64,000 nucleotides of DNA. It comes from Mycobacterium sp. (lineage in GTDB: Bacteria; Actinomycetota; Actinomycetes; Mycobacteriales; Mycobacteriaceae). Positions 25,104-33,867 of the stretch are shown here, piece by piece. The notes under the pieces are model-generated. The model made no database searches and was not told the origin of the DNA. It saw only the letters and a program-made list of their open reading frames with translations. The translations under genes and the position numbers were made by a program. The first letter of the stretch is position 1; each line of letters starts with the position of its first letter. The stretch is from the NCBI GenBank assembly GCA_023264735.1, contig JAHFVD010000020.1, positions 45,021-109,020 on the forward strand, in the 5' to 3' direction.

Positions 25104-26219
25104 TTAAGCACTTCCTGACGTAGTGCTGGTCCGAGTGTGCACATCGCGGATGATCTCAGTGATCTCGTCGATTTCCGACTCCGTGAGACCCTGATGCACG
25201 GGTAAGCAGATACCCGTTCGATATAGCTCCTCCGACTCCGGCAGCGGACCTGAGGCGTATTTTGCCAGCGGAGGCTGAAGATGGAGGGGGTAGAAAAAGC
25301 TCCGGGTTTGCACCCCGGCATCCTCCAACGCTGCCACCACCTCTTCCCGGTGATCACTTAGCATCGCGAACCGGAAAGGAACATGCGTTGAGCCAGGCTG
25401 TACATGCAGCCACCGAACGCCAGGTACGTCGGTCAGATTGGCCGCATACCTGGCGTGATTGTTCCGCTTCGCGGTGATGATGTCGGGCAGTTTGCGTAAC
25501 TGTGCCCGGCCGACCGCGCACTGCATGTCGGTGATACGAAAGTTCATCCCGAGTGTGTCGTGAATGAAAGTGCCGCTATCGGGGCGGCCCTGATTCCTGA
25601 TCAGACGCAGCTTCTCGTAGAGGGAGTCATCATCGGTGAGGACAACCCCGCCCTCTCCGGTGGTGATGGTCTTATCGGCGAAAAAGGAGATCACCCCGAT
25701 ATCGCCCCATGTGCCGGCGTGGCGGTTGTGAAAAGTGACCCCAAAGGCCTGCGCGGCATCTTCGATGATCATCAGGCGATGCCGGGCAGCGAATTCCAGG
25801 ATTCGGTCAAGGGGGGCGCTGTGACCGTAGACGTGCACCGGCATGATCGCGGTGGTTCGTTCGGTCAGCAGAGACTCGAGCGCGTCGATATTGACATTGA
25901 ATGTCTCCGGGTCTGCGTCCGCAAAGACTGGTCGTAACCCGGCGAATACGGCAGCGGACGCTGACGCGAAGAATGTGAAGGAAGGAATGATGATCTCGCT
26001 GTCGCGCGGCAAGTCCAATGCCAACAGCGCCAAGAACAGGCCAAGCGTCCCGTTCGGTGCCAGGACGGCATGCCGCGCACCGGTTTCCGCCTTTATCTCA
26101 GCCAGAAACTCTGCTGCCTGAGGTCCTTCCGTCAACCAGCCCCGCCGCACAGTATCTGTAAGAGAGTCCACTTCGTCGTCGTCGAAGTACGGCGCCACCT
26201 GTTGAATTCGCCACGTCAC
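25104..26219 (-). CDS. DegT/DnrJ/EryC1/StrS-family aminotransferase
   Basis: 371 residues of a PLP-dependent sugar aminotransferase. Visible motifs are APNGTLGLFLALLALDLPRD, EDAAQAFGVTFHNRHAGTWG with the PLP-binding Asp, and ISFFADKTITTGEGGVVLTD with the catalytic Lys. It converts a nucleotide-linked keto-sugar into an amino-sugar, often followed by N-acylation, so it could provide the amine acylated by the ACP module. Start GTG 26219 is preferred because conserved sequence begins at TWRIQQVAPYFDDDEVDSL. The frame continues upstream to 26381 across the divergent PH-domain gene. Confidence 0.85.
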   Translation of the reverse strand: MTWRIQQVAPYFDDDEVDSLTDTVRRGWLTEGPQAAEFLAEIKAETGARHAVLAPNGTLGLFLALLALDLPRDSEIIIPSFTFFASASAAVFAGLRPVFADADPETFNVNIDALESLLTERTTAIMPVHVYGHSAPLDRILEFAARHRLMIIEDAAQAFGVTFHNRHAGTWGDIGVISFFADKTITTGEGGVVLTDDDSLYEKLRLIRNQGRPDSGTFIHDTLGMNFRITDMQCAVGRAQLRKLPDIITAKRNNHARYAANLTDVPGVRWLHVQPGSTHVPFRFAMLSDHREEVVAALEDAGVQTRSFFYPLHLQPPLAKYASGPLPESEELYRTGICLPVHQGLTESEIDEITEIIRDVHTRTSTTSGSA

Positions 26220-26318
26220 GAGCAATGAACTCGCTTTCTGATCGCTGTCACGAACCTGATGAACCTCGTGCTTCCGATGGCTGATGATATCCGCGAAGCC
26301 GCGACGTATAGTGCAGCA

Positions 26319-26837
26319 GTGAGTTACCCGGAGAATGTGCTGGCGAAGGGCGAGCAGGTGGTCCTGCATCGCCACCCGCACTGGAAGCGACTCATCGGAC
26401 CGGTGTTGGTCCTGATCCTGGCCACCGCGGCGGCGTCATTCGTCGCGGCCTACGTCAACTCGCAGGGTTGGGAGCAGACCGCCAGGACGGTCGTCTCGCT
26501 GGCGATTCTGGCGATCTGGCTGGTAGTCGTCGGCTGGTTGACTCTATGGCCGTTCTTCACCTGGTGGACAACGCATTTCGTGATCACCGATCGGCGCGTG
26601 ATGTTTCGGCACGGGCTGTTGACCCGCACCGGTATCGACATCCCGCTGGCCCGGATCAACAGCGTGGAATTCCGGCACGGTCTCTTCGACCGGATGTTGC
26701 GTACCGGCACGCTGATCATCGAGTCGGCGTCGCAGGACCCGCTGGATTTCTATGACATTCCGCGCGTGGAGCAGGTGCACTCACTGCTGTATCACGAAGT
26801 TTTCGACACCTTGGGGTCCGAGGAATCGCCCAACTGA
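26319..26837 (+). CDS. PH-domain membrane protein (Rv3278c-like)
   Basis: 172 residues matching the mycobacterial Rv3278c family. The N-terminus is SYPENVLAKGEQVVLHRHPH, followed by two membrane helices (about residues 28-48 and 63-83) and a bacterial PH-like domain containing ITDRRVMFRHGLLTRTGIDI and RTGTLIIESASQDPLDFYDI. Function is unknown. GTG 26319 matches the start of homologues; the frame is open to 26259. This marks the left edge of conserved core: in M. tuberculosis the neighbours are birA/accD5 on one side, here replaced by the polysaccharide island. Confidence 0.85.
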   Translation: MSYPENVLAKGEQVVLHRHPHWKRLIGPVLVLILATAAASFVAAYVNSQGWEQTARTVVSLAILAIWLVVVGWLTLWPFFTWWTTHFVITDRRVMFRHGLLTRTGIDIPLARINSVEFRHGLFDRMLRTGTLIIESASQDPLDFYDIPRVEQVHSLLYHEVFDTLGSEESPN

Positions 26838-27451
26838 TCCGGCGCAGGCCGGGGCGGTCTGTGTAACGGGGTGACCTTGGGATGGTGTGCCTCGAAATCG
26901 TCCTCGAACACTTCGGCGATGCCTCCGCCGGTGAGCGTGGACTCCAACGCTCGCTCCGCGTGGTCGCCGAGGGCGTCGGGGAAGACCCACCGCCGGAACG
27001 CCCAGAACCGGAAACCCATCTGCAGCAGGTTGCCGATGACGTACGCCGAGACGAAGTCGGCGATGTTCTCCACGGTCAACGACACCGAGGGCACGCGGAG
27101 CTGTAGCACGTAGCTGGAGAAATACAGCGGCGCCATGCTCAGCAGCACTCCGCCGGCGCTGAAACCGAAGAACAGGAGCGCCTCGTGATGGCGCTCCCGG
27201 CCGCCGCGGTCGCGGAAGCTCCACTCGCGGTTGAGGATGTAGGACGCGATGACCGCGACGACACCGGCGATGATCTTGGCGGTGACCGGTTTCGGCTCCA
27301 GAATGGTGAGCTTGAGCGTGTAGAAAATCACCGAGTCGATGATGAACGTGGTACCGCCGACGATTGCGAACTTGATCAGTTCGTGGTGCCGTTCGGCAAA
27401 TGGACGGATCTGTCGCGGCAAGCGCGCGATCGTGGCATCAGCGAAGGACAC
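26792..27451 (-). CDS. GtrA-family membrane protein (Rv3277-like)
   Basis: 219 residues with four transmembrane helices. It has the GtrA-family start FAIVGGTTFIIDSVIFYTLK, then the conserved IIAGVVAVIASYILNREWSF segment; the hydrophilic C-terminal tail is species-variable. GtrA proteins are thought to flip polyprenyl-phosphate sugars; in mycobacteria Rv3277 has been linked with decaprenyl-phosphate-arabinose handling in some studies. The 3' end overlaps the convergent PH-domain gene by 46 bases. It is divergent from purK. Confidence 0.82.
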   Translation of the reverse strand: MSFADATIARLPRQIRPFAERHHELIKFAIVGGTTFIIDSVIFYTLKLTILEPKPVTAKIIAGVVAVIASYILNREWSFRDRGGRERHHEALLFFGFSAGGVLLSMAPLYFSSYVLQLRVPSVSLTVENIADFVSAYVIGNLLQMGFRFWAFRRWVFPDALGDHAERALESTLTGGGIAEVFEDDFEAHHPKVTPLHRPPRPAPDQLGDSSDPKVSKTS

Positions 27452-27536
27452 GACTAGCTAGTGTACGTATGCACTGCGCAGGCCGCGAAAACGTTCCTGT
27501 GCCGCAGGTCAACCCGCCGCACTCGGTCATGACACC

Positions 27537-28763
27537 ATGATGGCCGTGGCGCCCACTTCACCTACCCGGCCCCCACGGGCAAACCCGGTCGTTGCGATGG
27601 TCGGGGGTGGCCAATTGGCCAGAATGACCCATCAGGCCGCAATCGCGCTCGGTCAGACCCTGCGGGTACTGGCGGTGGATCCCGCAGATCCCGCCGCGCA
27701 GGTCAGCCCCGCCGTCGTCCTGGGCTCCCCTACGGACCTGGACGCACTGCGCAAGGTCGCCGCAGGCGCCGACGCATTGACCTTCGACCACGAGCACGTG
27801 CCGATGGAGATGCTGGACACGCTCGTTTCCGAGGGCGTCAATGTCGCGCCGCCGCCGGGCGCCCTGATCCACGCCCAGGACAAATTGGTGATGCGTGAGC
27901 GGTTGGCCGCGCTCGGCGCGCCGGTACCGCGGTTCTACTCGGTGCAGACCGCCGACGATGCCGTCGCGTTCGCCGAGCGCGTGGGCGGCGCGGTGGTGAT
28001 CAAGACGATGCGCGGCGGCTATGACGGGCGCGGCGTGAGTTTCGCCGATACTGCGGCCGAGGCCGGCGCTATCGCAGGTGACTATCTCGCCAGGGGAGTG
28101 CCCGTGCTCGTCGAGGAGAAGGTGGCCATGCGCCGCGAACTCTCGGCTCTGGTCGCCCGGTCTCCCTTCGGTCAGGGCGCCGCCTGGCCCGTGGTGGAGA
28201 CGGTGCAACGCAACGGCATCTGCGTCGAGGTGATCTCCCCCGCGCAAGACCTGTCCGACGAATTGGCCGAAGCCGCACAGGAACTCGGGTTACGACTGGC
28301 CCACGAACTCGGGGTCGTCGGTGTCCTGGCCGTCGAGCTGTTCGAGACGGCGCAAGGCGCCCTGCTGGTCAACGAACTCGCGATGCGACCGCATAACTCG
28401 GGGCACTGGACGATGGACGGCTCGGTCACCAGCCAGTTCGAACAACACCTGCGGGCGGTGCTCGACTACCCGCTCGGCAGCACCGCCGCCACAGCGCCGG
28501 TGACGGTGATGGGCAATGTGCTGGGTGCACCACAGACGCCGGCGATGACCGTCGACGAGCGGCTGCACCACCTGTTCGCCCGCATGCCCGAAGCCAGGGT
28601 GCATCTCTACGGCAAGGGCGAACGCGCAGGCCGAAAGCTCGGGCACGTCAACATCGTCGGGACCCGAGGTGAAAACGTGGCCGGCGTGCGGGAGCGCGCG
28701 ATGCGGGCGGCACACTGGTTGTCGCACGCCGAATGGACCGACGGATGGGACGAACACTCATGA
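27537..28763 (+). CDS. purK: N5-carboxyaminoimidazole ribonucleotide synthase
   Basis: 408 residues of the ATP-grasp PurK family. It catalyses ATP- and bicarbonate-dependent carboxylation of AIR in purine synthesis. The N-terminal [20 protein letters not shown], the [16 protein letters not shown] region and the ATP-grasp segment [15 protein letters not shown] are clear, as is [23 protein letters not shown] codons at 27537 and 27540 are both possible starts. The stop overlaps purE by four bases (ATGA), as expected for the purK-purE pair. Orthologue of Rv3276c. Confidence 0.95.
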   Translation: MMAVAPTSPTRPPRANPVVAMVGGGQLARMTHQAAIALGQTLRVLAVDPADPAAQVSPAVVLGSPTDLDALRKVAAGADALTFDHEHVPMEMLDTLVSEGVNVAPPPGALIHAQDKLVMRERLAALGAPVPRFYSVQTADDAVAFAERVGGAVVIKTMRGGYDGRGVSFADTAAEAGAIAGDYLARGVPVLVEEKVAMRRELSALVARSPFGQGAAWPVVETVQRNGICVEVISPAQDLSDELAEAAQELGLRLAHELGVVGVLAVELFETAQGALLVNELAMRPHNSGHWTMDGSVTSQFEQHLRAVLDYPLGSTAATAPVTVMGNVLGAPQTPAMTVDERLHHLFARMPEARVHLYGKGERAGRKLGHVNIVGTRGENVAGVRERAMRAAHWLSHAEWTDGWDEHS

Positions 28764-29275
28764 GCGCACCCCTCGTCGGTCTCATCATGGGCAGTGACAG
28801 CGACTGGAACGTGATGGCCGACGCCGCCGAGGCGCTCGCCGAGTTCGAGATCCCGTTCGAGGTCGGTGTGGTGTCGGCTCATCGCACGCCCGGCCGGATG
28901 CTCGAGTATGCGCAGAGCGCCGCGGCGCGGGGTATCCAGGTGATCATCGCCGGCGCGGGCGGTGCGGCCCACCTGCCGGGGATGGTGGCCTCGGCTACTC
29001 CGTTGCCGGTGATCGGTGTACCCGTGCCACTGGCGCGCCTGGACGGACTGGACTCGCTGTTGTCGATCGTCCAGATGCCCGCAGGAGTGCCGGTGGCTAC
29101 CGTGTCGATCGGTGGGGCGCGTAACGCCGGCCTGCTGGCGGCGCGAATCCTCGGCGCCGCCGACCCCGCCCTGCGTGAGCGAATGGTCCAGTTCCAGGCC
29201 GACCTGGAAACGCTGGTGCTGGAGAAGGACCGGGCGCTGCGGGACCGACTACTCGGAAACGACGCGGCCGGGTAA
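28760..29275 (+). CDS. purE: N5-carboxyaminoimidazole ribonucleotide mutase
   Basis: 171 residues of class I PurE, which moves the carboxylate of N5-CAIR to give CAIR. Diagnostic motifs are [37 protein letters not shown] and [20 protein letters not shown]. The ATG at 28760 overlaps the purK stop; upstream starts inside purK are unlikely. Orthologue of Rv3275c. The acyl-CoA dehydrogenase gene follows after 26 bases with its own AAGGAG site, and may be co-transcribed. Confidence 0.95.
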   Translation: MSAPLVGLIMGSDSDWNVMADAAEALAEFEIPFEVGVVSAHRTPGRMLEYAQSAAARGIQVIIAGAGGAAHLPGMVASATPLPVIGVPVPLARLDGLDSLLSIVQMPAGVPVATVSIGGARNAGLLAARILGAADPALRERMVQFQADLETLVLEKDRALRDRLLGNDAAG

Positions 29276-29301
29276 AGTTACCAGCGAGTAGCAAGGAGAC
29301 C

Positions 29302-30474
29302 ATGATGGCTGGTTGGACCGGTAATTCGTCGTTCGATCTGTTTCAGCTACCCGAAGAGCATGTCGAGCTCCGGGCGGCGATTCGGGCGCTTTCGGAGAAG
29401 GAGATCGCGCCGCATGCGGCCGATGTCGATGAGCATTCGCGGTTCCCGGAGGAGGCACTGGCGGCGTTGAATGCGTCGGGTTTCAACGCGGTGCACGTGC
29501 CCGAGCAGTACGACGGGCAGGGCGCGGATTCGGTGGCGGCGTGCATCGTGATCGAAGAGGTTGCGCGGGTCTGCGCGTCGTCGTCGCTGATTCCGGCGGT
29601 GAACAAGCTCGGGACGATGGGGTTGATCCTGCGCGGCTCTGAAGAGCTGAAGACGCAGGTGCTGCCGTCGCTGGCCGCGGGCGAGGCGATGGCGTCGTAT
29701 GCGCTCTCCGAGCGGGAGGCGGGTAGCGATGCGGCGTCGATGCGCACGCGCGCCAAGGCCGACGGTGACGACTGGATCCTCAACGGCGCGAAGGCGTGGA
29801 TCACCAACGGCGGCAAGTCGACCTGGTACACCGTGATGGCGGTGACCGATCCCGATAAGGGCGCCAACGGGATTTCGTCGTTCATCGTGCACAAGGACGA
29901 CGAGGGTTTCACTGTCGGTCCCAAGGAGAAGAAGCTCGGTATCAAGGGCTCGCCGACGACGGAGTTGTACTTCGAGAACTGCCGGATTCCGGGAGACCGG
30001 ATGATCGGTGAGCCGGGCACGGGATTCAAGACGGCATTAGCGACGCTTGATCACACCCGTCCGACCATCGGTGCCCAGGCTGTCGGAATCGCGCAGGGCG
30101 CGGTGGACGCGGCGATCGCCTACACGAAGGACCGCAAGCAGTTCGGGCAGAGCATCTCCGATTTCCAGGGTGTGCAGTTCATGCTTGCCGATATGGCGAT
30201 GAAGGTCGAGGCTGCCCGGCTGATGGTGTACTCCGCGGCGGCACGCGCCGAGCGCGGCGAGGGCAACCTCGGGTTCATCTCGGCGGCGTCGAAGTGTTTC
30301 GCCTCCGATATCGCGATGGAAGTCACCACCGACGCGGTGCAACTCTTCGGTGGGGCGGGTTACACCGCCGATTTCCCGGTCGAGCGAATGATGCGTGACG
30401 CCAAGATCACTCAGATCTACGAAGGCACCAACCAGATCCAACGAGTCGTGATGAGCCGCGCACTGCTGCGCTGA
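29302..30474 (+). CDS. fadE25: Acyl-CoA dehydrogenase (FadE25-like)
   Basis: 390 residues of the FAD-dependent acyl-CoA dehydrogenase family. FAD and substrate motifs are SYALSEREAGSDAASMRTRA, WITNGGKSTWYTVMAV and the C-terminal QLFGGAGYTADFPVERMMRD, followed by ITQIYEGTNQIQRVVMSRAL with the catalytic Glu (YEGT). AGCAAGGAG precedes the ATG at 29302; a second ATG follows immediately. The position after purE matches Rv3274c (fadE25). It acts in fatty-acid or branched-chain acyl-CoA oxidation. Confidence 0.92.
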   Translation: MMAGWTGNSSFDLFQLPEEHVELRAAIRALSEKEIAPHAADVDEHSRFPEEALAALNASGFNAVHVPEQYDGQGADSVAACIVIEEVARVCASSSLIPAVNKLGTMGLILRGSEELKTQVLPSLAAGEAMASYALSEREAGSDAASMRTRAKADGDDWILNGAKAWITNGGKSTWYTVMAVTDPDKGANGISSFIVHKDDEGFTVGPKEKKLGIKGSPTTELYFENCRIPGDRMIGEPGTGFKTALATLDHTRPTIGAQAVGIAQGAVDAAIAYTKDRKQFGQSISDFQGVQFMLADMAMKVEAARLMVYSAAARAERGEGNLGFISAASKCFASDIAMEVTTDAVQLFGGAGYTADFPVERMMRDAKITQIYEGTNQIQRVVMSRALLR

Positions 30475-30490
30475 CGTTGAGGTCCACCAA

Positions 30491-31318
30491 CTACCCCGCG
30501 GCCATGCCGGGCAGCGGCCGTAGATGGGTGATGTCGCCGGCCGATACCGTAAACAATGTAGAGCCGGTATCGATCTGCAATCTGCCCATTTCGTCGATGG
30601 ACCGGGCGACGCCGATGATCTGGCGGTCGCCCGGCATGTCGGCCTTCACCCGGGTCCCGATGGTTCGGCTGTATCGCAGATAGTCCGCTATGAGCGCATC
30701 GTCGGCCCCGCCCGACGAAGTCCACTGCTCGATACGGCTACCAAGTGCGGTAAGAAGACTGCGCACCAAGACATTTCGGTCGGTAGCCGATGATCCGAGC
30801 ATCGTCAGTGACGTCGCTGCGGGATGGGCTACCTCGTCCGCCCGCATTGTCACGTTGAGACCCAGCCCCAACACAATGACCTCCGCTGGGGCGGCCACTT
30901 CGGCGAGGATGCCCGCCAACTTGCGGTCGCCGACAAGTACGTCGTTTGGCCACTTGAGGCCCACCTGTATGTCGCACACGTTGAAAAGGGTGTCCGCTGT
31001 GGCCACGCCGGCCAGCAGCGGTAGCCAGCCCCAAGCGGTAGGGGGCACCGTGCCAATGCCGACGCCGACCGACATCGAGATCTGAGAGCGGGCGGGCGCT
31101 GACCAACTGCGCCCGTGCCGTCCTCGGCCCGCCGTCTGGTATTCGGCGAGAAGTACGGCACCGGCAATGTCTGAACCCGCGTTCCCCCGGGCGATCAGGT
31201 CGGCATTCGTGGAGCCGGTTTCGTCGACCACGTCAAGCTGCCGCCAAGGCAGGCCAGGCCCAGCCACCTCATCGCGCAACACCGCTGGGTCCAGGGGGCT
31301 GCGTCCTTCCGTTTGCAC
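30491..31318 (-). CDS. birA: Biotin--[acetyl-CoA-carboxylase] ligase
   Basis: 275 residues of a class I biotin protein ligase without an N-terminal DNA-binding domain. Motifs are VVDETGSTNADLIARG, EYQTAGRGRHGRSWSAPARS (biotin/ATP-binding loop) and GLKWPNDVLVGDRKLAGILA. It biotinylates acyl-CoA carboxylase subunits. GTG 31318 gives a length near the ~266 residues known from M. tuberculosis; the frame is open to 31507 but that part looks non-coding. It sits convergent with fadE25, whereas in M. tuberculosis birA lies beside accD5 and the Rv3278c gene, so a rearrangement is likely. Confidence 0.9.
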   Translation of the reverse strand: MQTEGRSPLDPAVLRDEVAGPGLPWRQLDVVDETGSTNADLIARGNAGSDIAGAVLLAEYQTAGRGRHGRSWSAPARSQISMSVGVGIGTVPPTAWGWLPLLAGVATADTLFNVCDIQVGLKWPNDVLVGDRKLAGILAEVAAPAEVIVLGLGLNVTMRADEVAHPAATSLTMLGSSATDRNVLVRSLLTALGSRIEQWTSSGGADDALIADYLRYSRTIGTRVKADMPGDRQIIGVARSIDEMGRLQIDTGSTLFTVSAGDITHLRPLPGMAAG

Positions 31319-31956
31319 GAACTCGACCCTAGCGGCCTCAAACCCGACCCAGTTGCGAAGCGCACCCCGGCGCTGACCGCGGCGCGTCAGTTTTGCGGGC
31401 GCTTGCGGTTGCCCACTGGTTGTGCGGGGCAGAAGCGTTGCGCGACGGGGGCTCGCTTCGCCAACCGGCAGGCTGGAACGACCGTCGTCCTCGGTGGCGA
31501 GGGACACATTGCCTAACGGTGCAGAATATGACGCCCGGCTAACTACTCCGCTGCATGCGGTGGACCGAAGCAGCGTTGCTACCGAGGGTGCAATTCTGGC
31601 AAATTATCGGCGAGCTTCACTGCGCATAGGTCGACCCCGTTGGCGCCACCGGTGTAGGCGTTGCCACTGACCAGTGAAAAATTTGCTTACAGTCGCATCT
31701 GTATGCAAGTGCCAGTCCCGCCCATCGCGAAGTCCCGCGAGCACCCAGCCTGTGCGATGCTGACATGGATTCTGTTGCTGGATCAGCAAACAAGCTGTTC
31801 ATGATTAGTTTATGAGTTGCTAAATTTGAACATCCATGTAAGGTTACCCGCGAATCCGCGCATCGCAGCGCGGTCTCCCAGGCGCCAACGGGATGCGAGT
31901 GCTACTCGCAAGAGAATGTGCTAAATTTTCAGCCGCAGGTGAAAGAGGAGCGGGGA
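31319..31956. other. Long intergenic region upstream of the sugar transferase
   Basis: About 640 bases separate birA from the divergent sugar transferase. The right half is visibly A+T-richer than its surroundings, for example 31790-31845. I see no credible gene. It should hold the promoters of birA and of the transferase, and perhaps a long regulatory leader. Confidence 0.5.
31817..31844 (+). promoter_or_regulatory. Candidate promoter of the sugar transferase gene
   Basis: TTGCTA at 31817-31822 and TAAGGT at 31839-31844, sixteen bases apart, fit a mycobacterial housekeeping (SigA-like) -35/-10 pair (TANNNT -10). This would leave a 5' leader of about 105 bases before the ATG at 31957. Found by eye only; no start-site evidence. 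Confidence 0.3.
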
Positions 31957-33450
31957 ATGTCAGAATCACTCGAGGTGGGGGCACCTGAGGTTGTAGATGT
32001 CGCAATCATCGGACCGGTGACACGGCCGGGCTGGCAAGCCCGCTACGGCCGGTGGCTGAGATTGACCGATGTAGCAGTCATCGTCGCTGTTGTTGTCTTC
32101 GCACAGATTCTGCGCTTCGGCAGTGTGAAGACGGGCAGCGTGACCGTCGGCGGGTTCTCCTCCATCGATTTTGTCGTTGTTTCTGCGGTCATTGCCGCCG
32201 GGTGGGTGGTTGCGCTGGCGGTGTACCGGACGCGATCGGGGTCCGTCATCGGTGCCGGAATCGAGGAATATCGCCGGGTCTGGACAGCGACCCTGGTCGT
32301 CTTCGGGATCGTGGCCGTGGTGTCGACGCTCTTCAAGCTCGATATCGCCCGTGGGTACCTCGCGGTCGCGTTTCCGCTAGGGCTGGTGGCTCTGTCCGCA
32401 AGCCGGTGGGGTGCACGTAAATACGTGGGTTCCCGCCGACTCGACGGCGAGTACATGTCTTCGGTGCTGGCCGTCGGCTCGATGCCTTCGGTCAAGGCTT
32501 TTGCCAAGTCGCTGGCGGGTCGGCCCACTGACGGCTTCCGCGTGGTGGGCGTGTGTGTGCCAGGGATCAGCGGTAGCACCGTCACCATTCCCTTGTTGGG
32601 AGAGATCCCGGCCTTTTACAACGACGGTAATATCGCCGCCGCCGTAGCTGCTTCGGGCGCCGACACGGTCGCTCTGACGTCAGGCAATCTGTCGTCAGAG
32701 GAGCTTCAGGAGCTGTCCTGGCAGTTGGAAAAGCTCAATGTGAACCTGGTGGTGTCGCCCGGCATGGTTGACATCGCCGGGCCGCGGTTGACGATTCAGC
32801 CGGCCGGGGGCATGGCCCTTATCCACGTCGACAAACCGCAGTACAACGGTGCAAAACAGTTGCAGAAGCGGGTTTTCGATATCTGCTTCTCGTTGTTCGT
32901 CCTGACCCTGGCCTCACCGATCTTGGCGGTTGCCGCTTTCGCGGTGAGGGTGACGAGTTCAGGGCCCGTGTTCTACCGTGCGACACGGATCGGACTCGAC
33001 GGCGAGCCGTTCAAGATGATCAAGTTTCGCAGCATGGTCGATGGCGCTGACCGCAAGGTCTCCGAGCTGGCAAGCCTCAACGAGGGATGCGGCCTGCTAT
33101 TCAAGATCCGCCAGGACCCCCGGGTGACTCCCGTCGGACGCTTCCTCCGCCGTTACAGCATCGACGAGCTGCCCCAGTTCATCAACGTGTTGCGCGGAGA
33201 GATGAGCGTGGTGGGACCTCGTCCGCCACTGCCCACTGAGGTCGCACACTACGACAGCAAAGTCCGCCGCAGGTTGCTGGTGCGCCCGGGCATCACGGGG
33301 CTGTGGCAGGTCAGCGGCCGTTCCGACCTGTCGTGGGAAGAGTCCGTGCGACTCGATCTCTCTTACGTGGAGAACTGGTCGATGCTGAGCGATTTGCTGA
33401 TCGTGATGGGGACTCTGCGGGCGGTGCTTCGTAGTTCTGGCGCTTACTGA
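31957..33450 (+). CDS. Polyprenyl glycosylphosphotransferase (priming sugar transferase)
   Basis: 497 residues of the WbaP/CpsE type. Five hydrophobic segments in the N-terminal third are followed by a CoA-binding-like domain. The C-terminal bacterial sugar-transferase domain carries RVFDICFSLFVLTLASPILA, SSGPVFYRATRIGLDGEPFK, FKMIKFRSMVDGAD and SIDELPQFINVLRGEMSVVG. It transfers a sugar-1-phosphate to polyprenyl phosphate, the first step of repeat-unit synthesis. ATG 31957 follows GAGGAGCGGGG. It is the only priming enzyme in the window and probably serves the island at 1-26 kb although 6 kb of core genes intervene. Confidence 0.88.
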   Translation: MSESLEVGAPEVVDVAIIGPVTRPGWQARYGRWLRLTDVAVIVAVVVFAQILRFGSVKTGSVTVGGFSSIDFVVVSAVIAAGWVVALAVYRTRSGSVIGAGIEEYRRVWTATLVVFGIVAVVSTLFKLDIARGYLAVAFPLGLVALSASRWGARKYVGSRRLDGEYMSSVLAVGSMPSVKAFAKSLAGRPTDGFRVVGVCVPGISGSTVTIPLLGEIPAFYNDGNIAAAVAASGADTVALTSGNLSSEELQELSWQLEKLNVNLVVSPGMVDIAGPRLTIQPAGGMALIHVDKPQYNGAKQLQKRVFDICFSLFVLTLASPILAVAAFAVRVTSSGPVFYRATRIGLDGEPFKMIKFRSMVDGADRKVSELASLNEGCGLLFKIRQDPRVTPVGRFLRRYSIDELPQFINVLRGEMSVVGPRPPLPTEVAHYDSKVRRRLLVRPGITGLWQVSGRSDLSWEESVRLDLSYVENWSMLSDLLIVMGTLRAVLRSSGAY

Positions 33451-33763
33451 GTGGCAGCTGGGGGTCGTGCACTTCCGGCACCGGTGCGCGGCCCCTTTTG
33501 CCGTCGGCATTGAGTGCATCGAATCCGTGAACAAACGAAACCACTGCGATGAATGCCCAGAGATTTCCGACGATCCACGTCCAGTCGGCGGCCGCCTCGG
33601 TACTGCTGCTCAGGAAGTAGACGGCGATCGCTACCAGCGGATATCCGCTGGTGATGTAAAAGCGGGCGTCCGCGCTCGACTTCCAACGGGGATTTCGGCG
33701 AATTCGAAGGTGGATGATGGTCAGCGCCCCGACCATTAGGCCGACCGCTATGGTACGTATCAC
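33311..33763 (-). CDS. Small membrane protein of unknown function
   Basis: 150 residues, unrecognised. Three hydrophobic segments fill the first 80 residues (IRTIAVGLMVGALTIIHL, YPLVAIAVYFLSS and WTWIVGNLWAFIAVVSFVHG), then a charged, Ser/Arg-rich tail. A GGGAGGTG ribosome-binding site about seven bases before the GTG start supports real translation. The last 140 bases overlap, antisense, the 3' end of the sugar transferase gene, so the tail may be unconstrained. It could be an accessory membrane protein for polysaccharide export. Confidence 0.5.
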   Translation of the reverse strand: MIRTIAVGLMVGALTIIHLRIRRNPRWKSSADARFYITSGYPLVAIAVYFLSSSTEAAADWTWIVGNLWAFIAVVSFVHGFDALNADGKRGRAPVPEVHDPQLPLSKRQNYEAPPAESPSRSANRSASTSSPRKRDRVARTLPTTGRNGR

Positions 33764-33784
33764 TTCGATACACCTCCCGATCCA

Positions 33785-33817
33785 CCGCGCCTAAATAATC
33801 CTAGGCGCGGCTTTTTG
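33785..33817 (+). terminator. Intrinsic terminator hairpin
   Basis: A perfect nine-base stem (33785-33793 CCGCGCCTA, 33802-33810 TAGGCGCGG) with an eight-base loop, followed by CTTTTT at 33811-33816. It is a textbook intrinsic terminator reading rightward, about 335 bases beyond the sugar transferase stop. For leftward transcripts from the TIGR03089 gene (stop at 33868) the same hairpin lies 58 bases downstream but without a T-tract. Confidence 0.75.
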
Positions 33818-33867
33818 TCCCACGCGTAACTTCAGCTGAATTGGTCGATCCGCTAATCTAGGGACCA

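Noticed and set aside
1..26219. Insertion sequence or transposase at the edges of the polysaccharide island
   Set aside because: No transposase or integrase frame, terminal inverted repeats or target duplications were seen inside the window; the left edge of the island is outside it.
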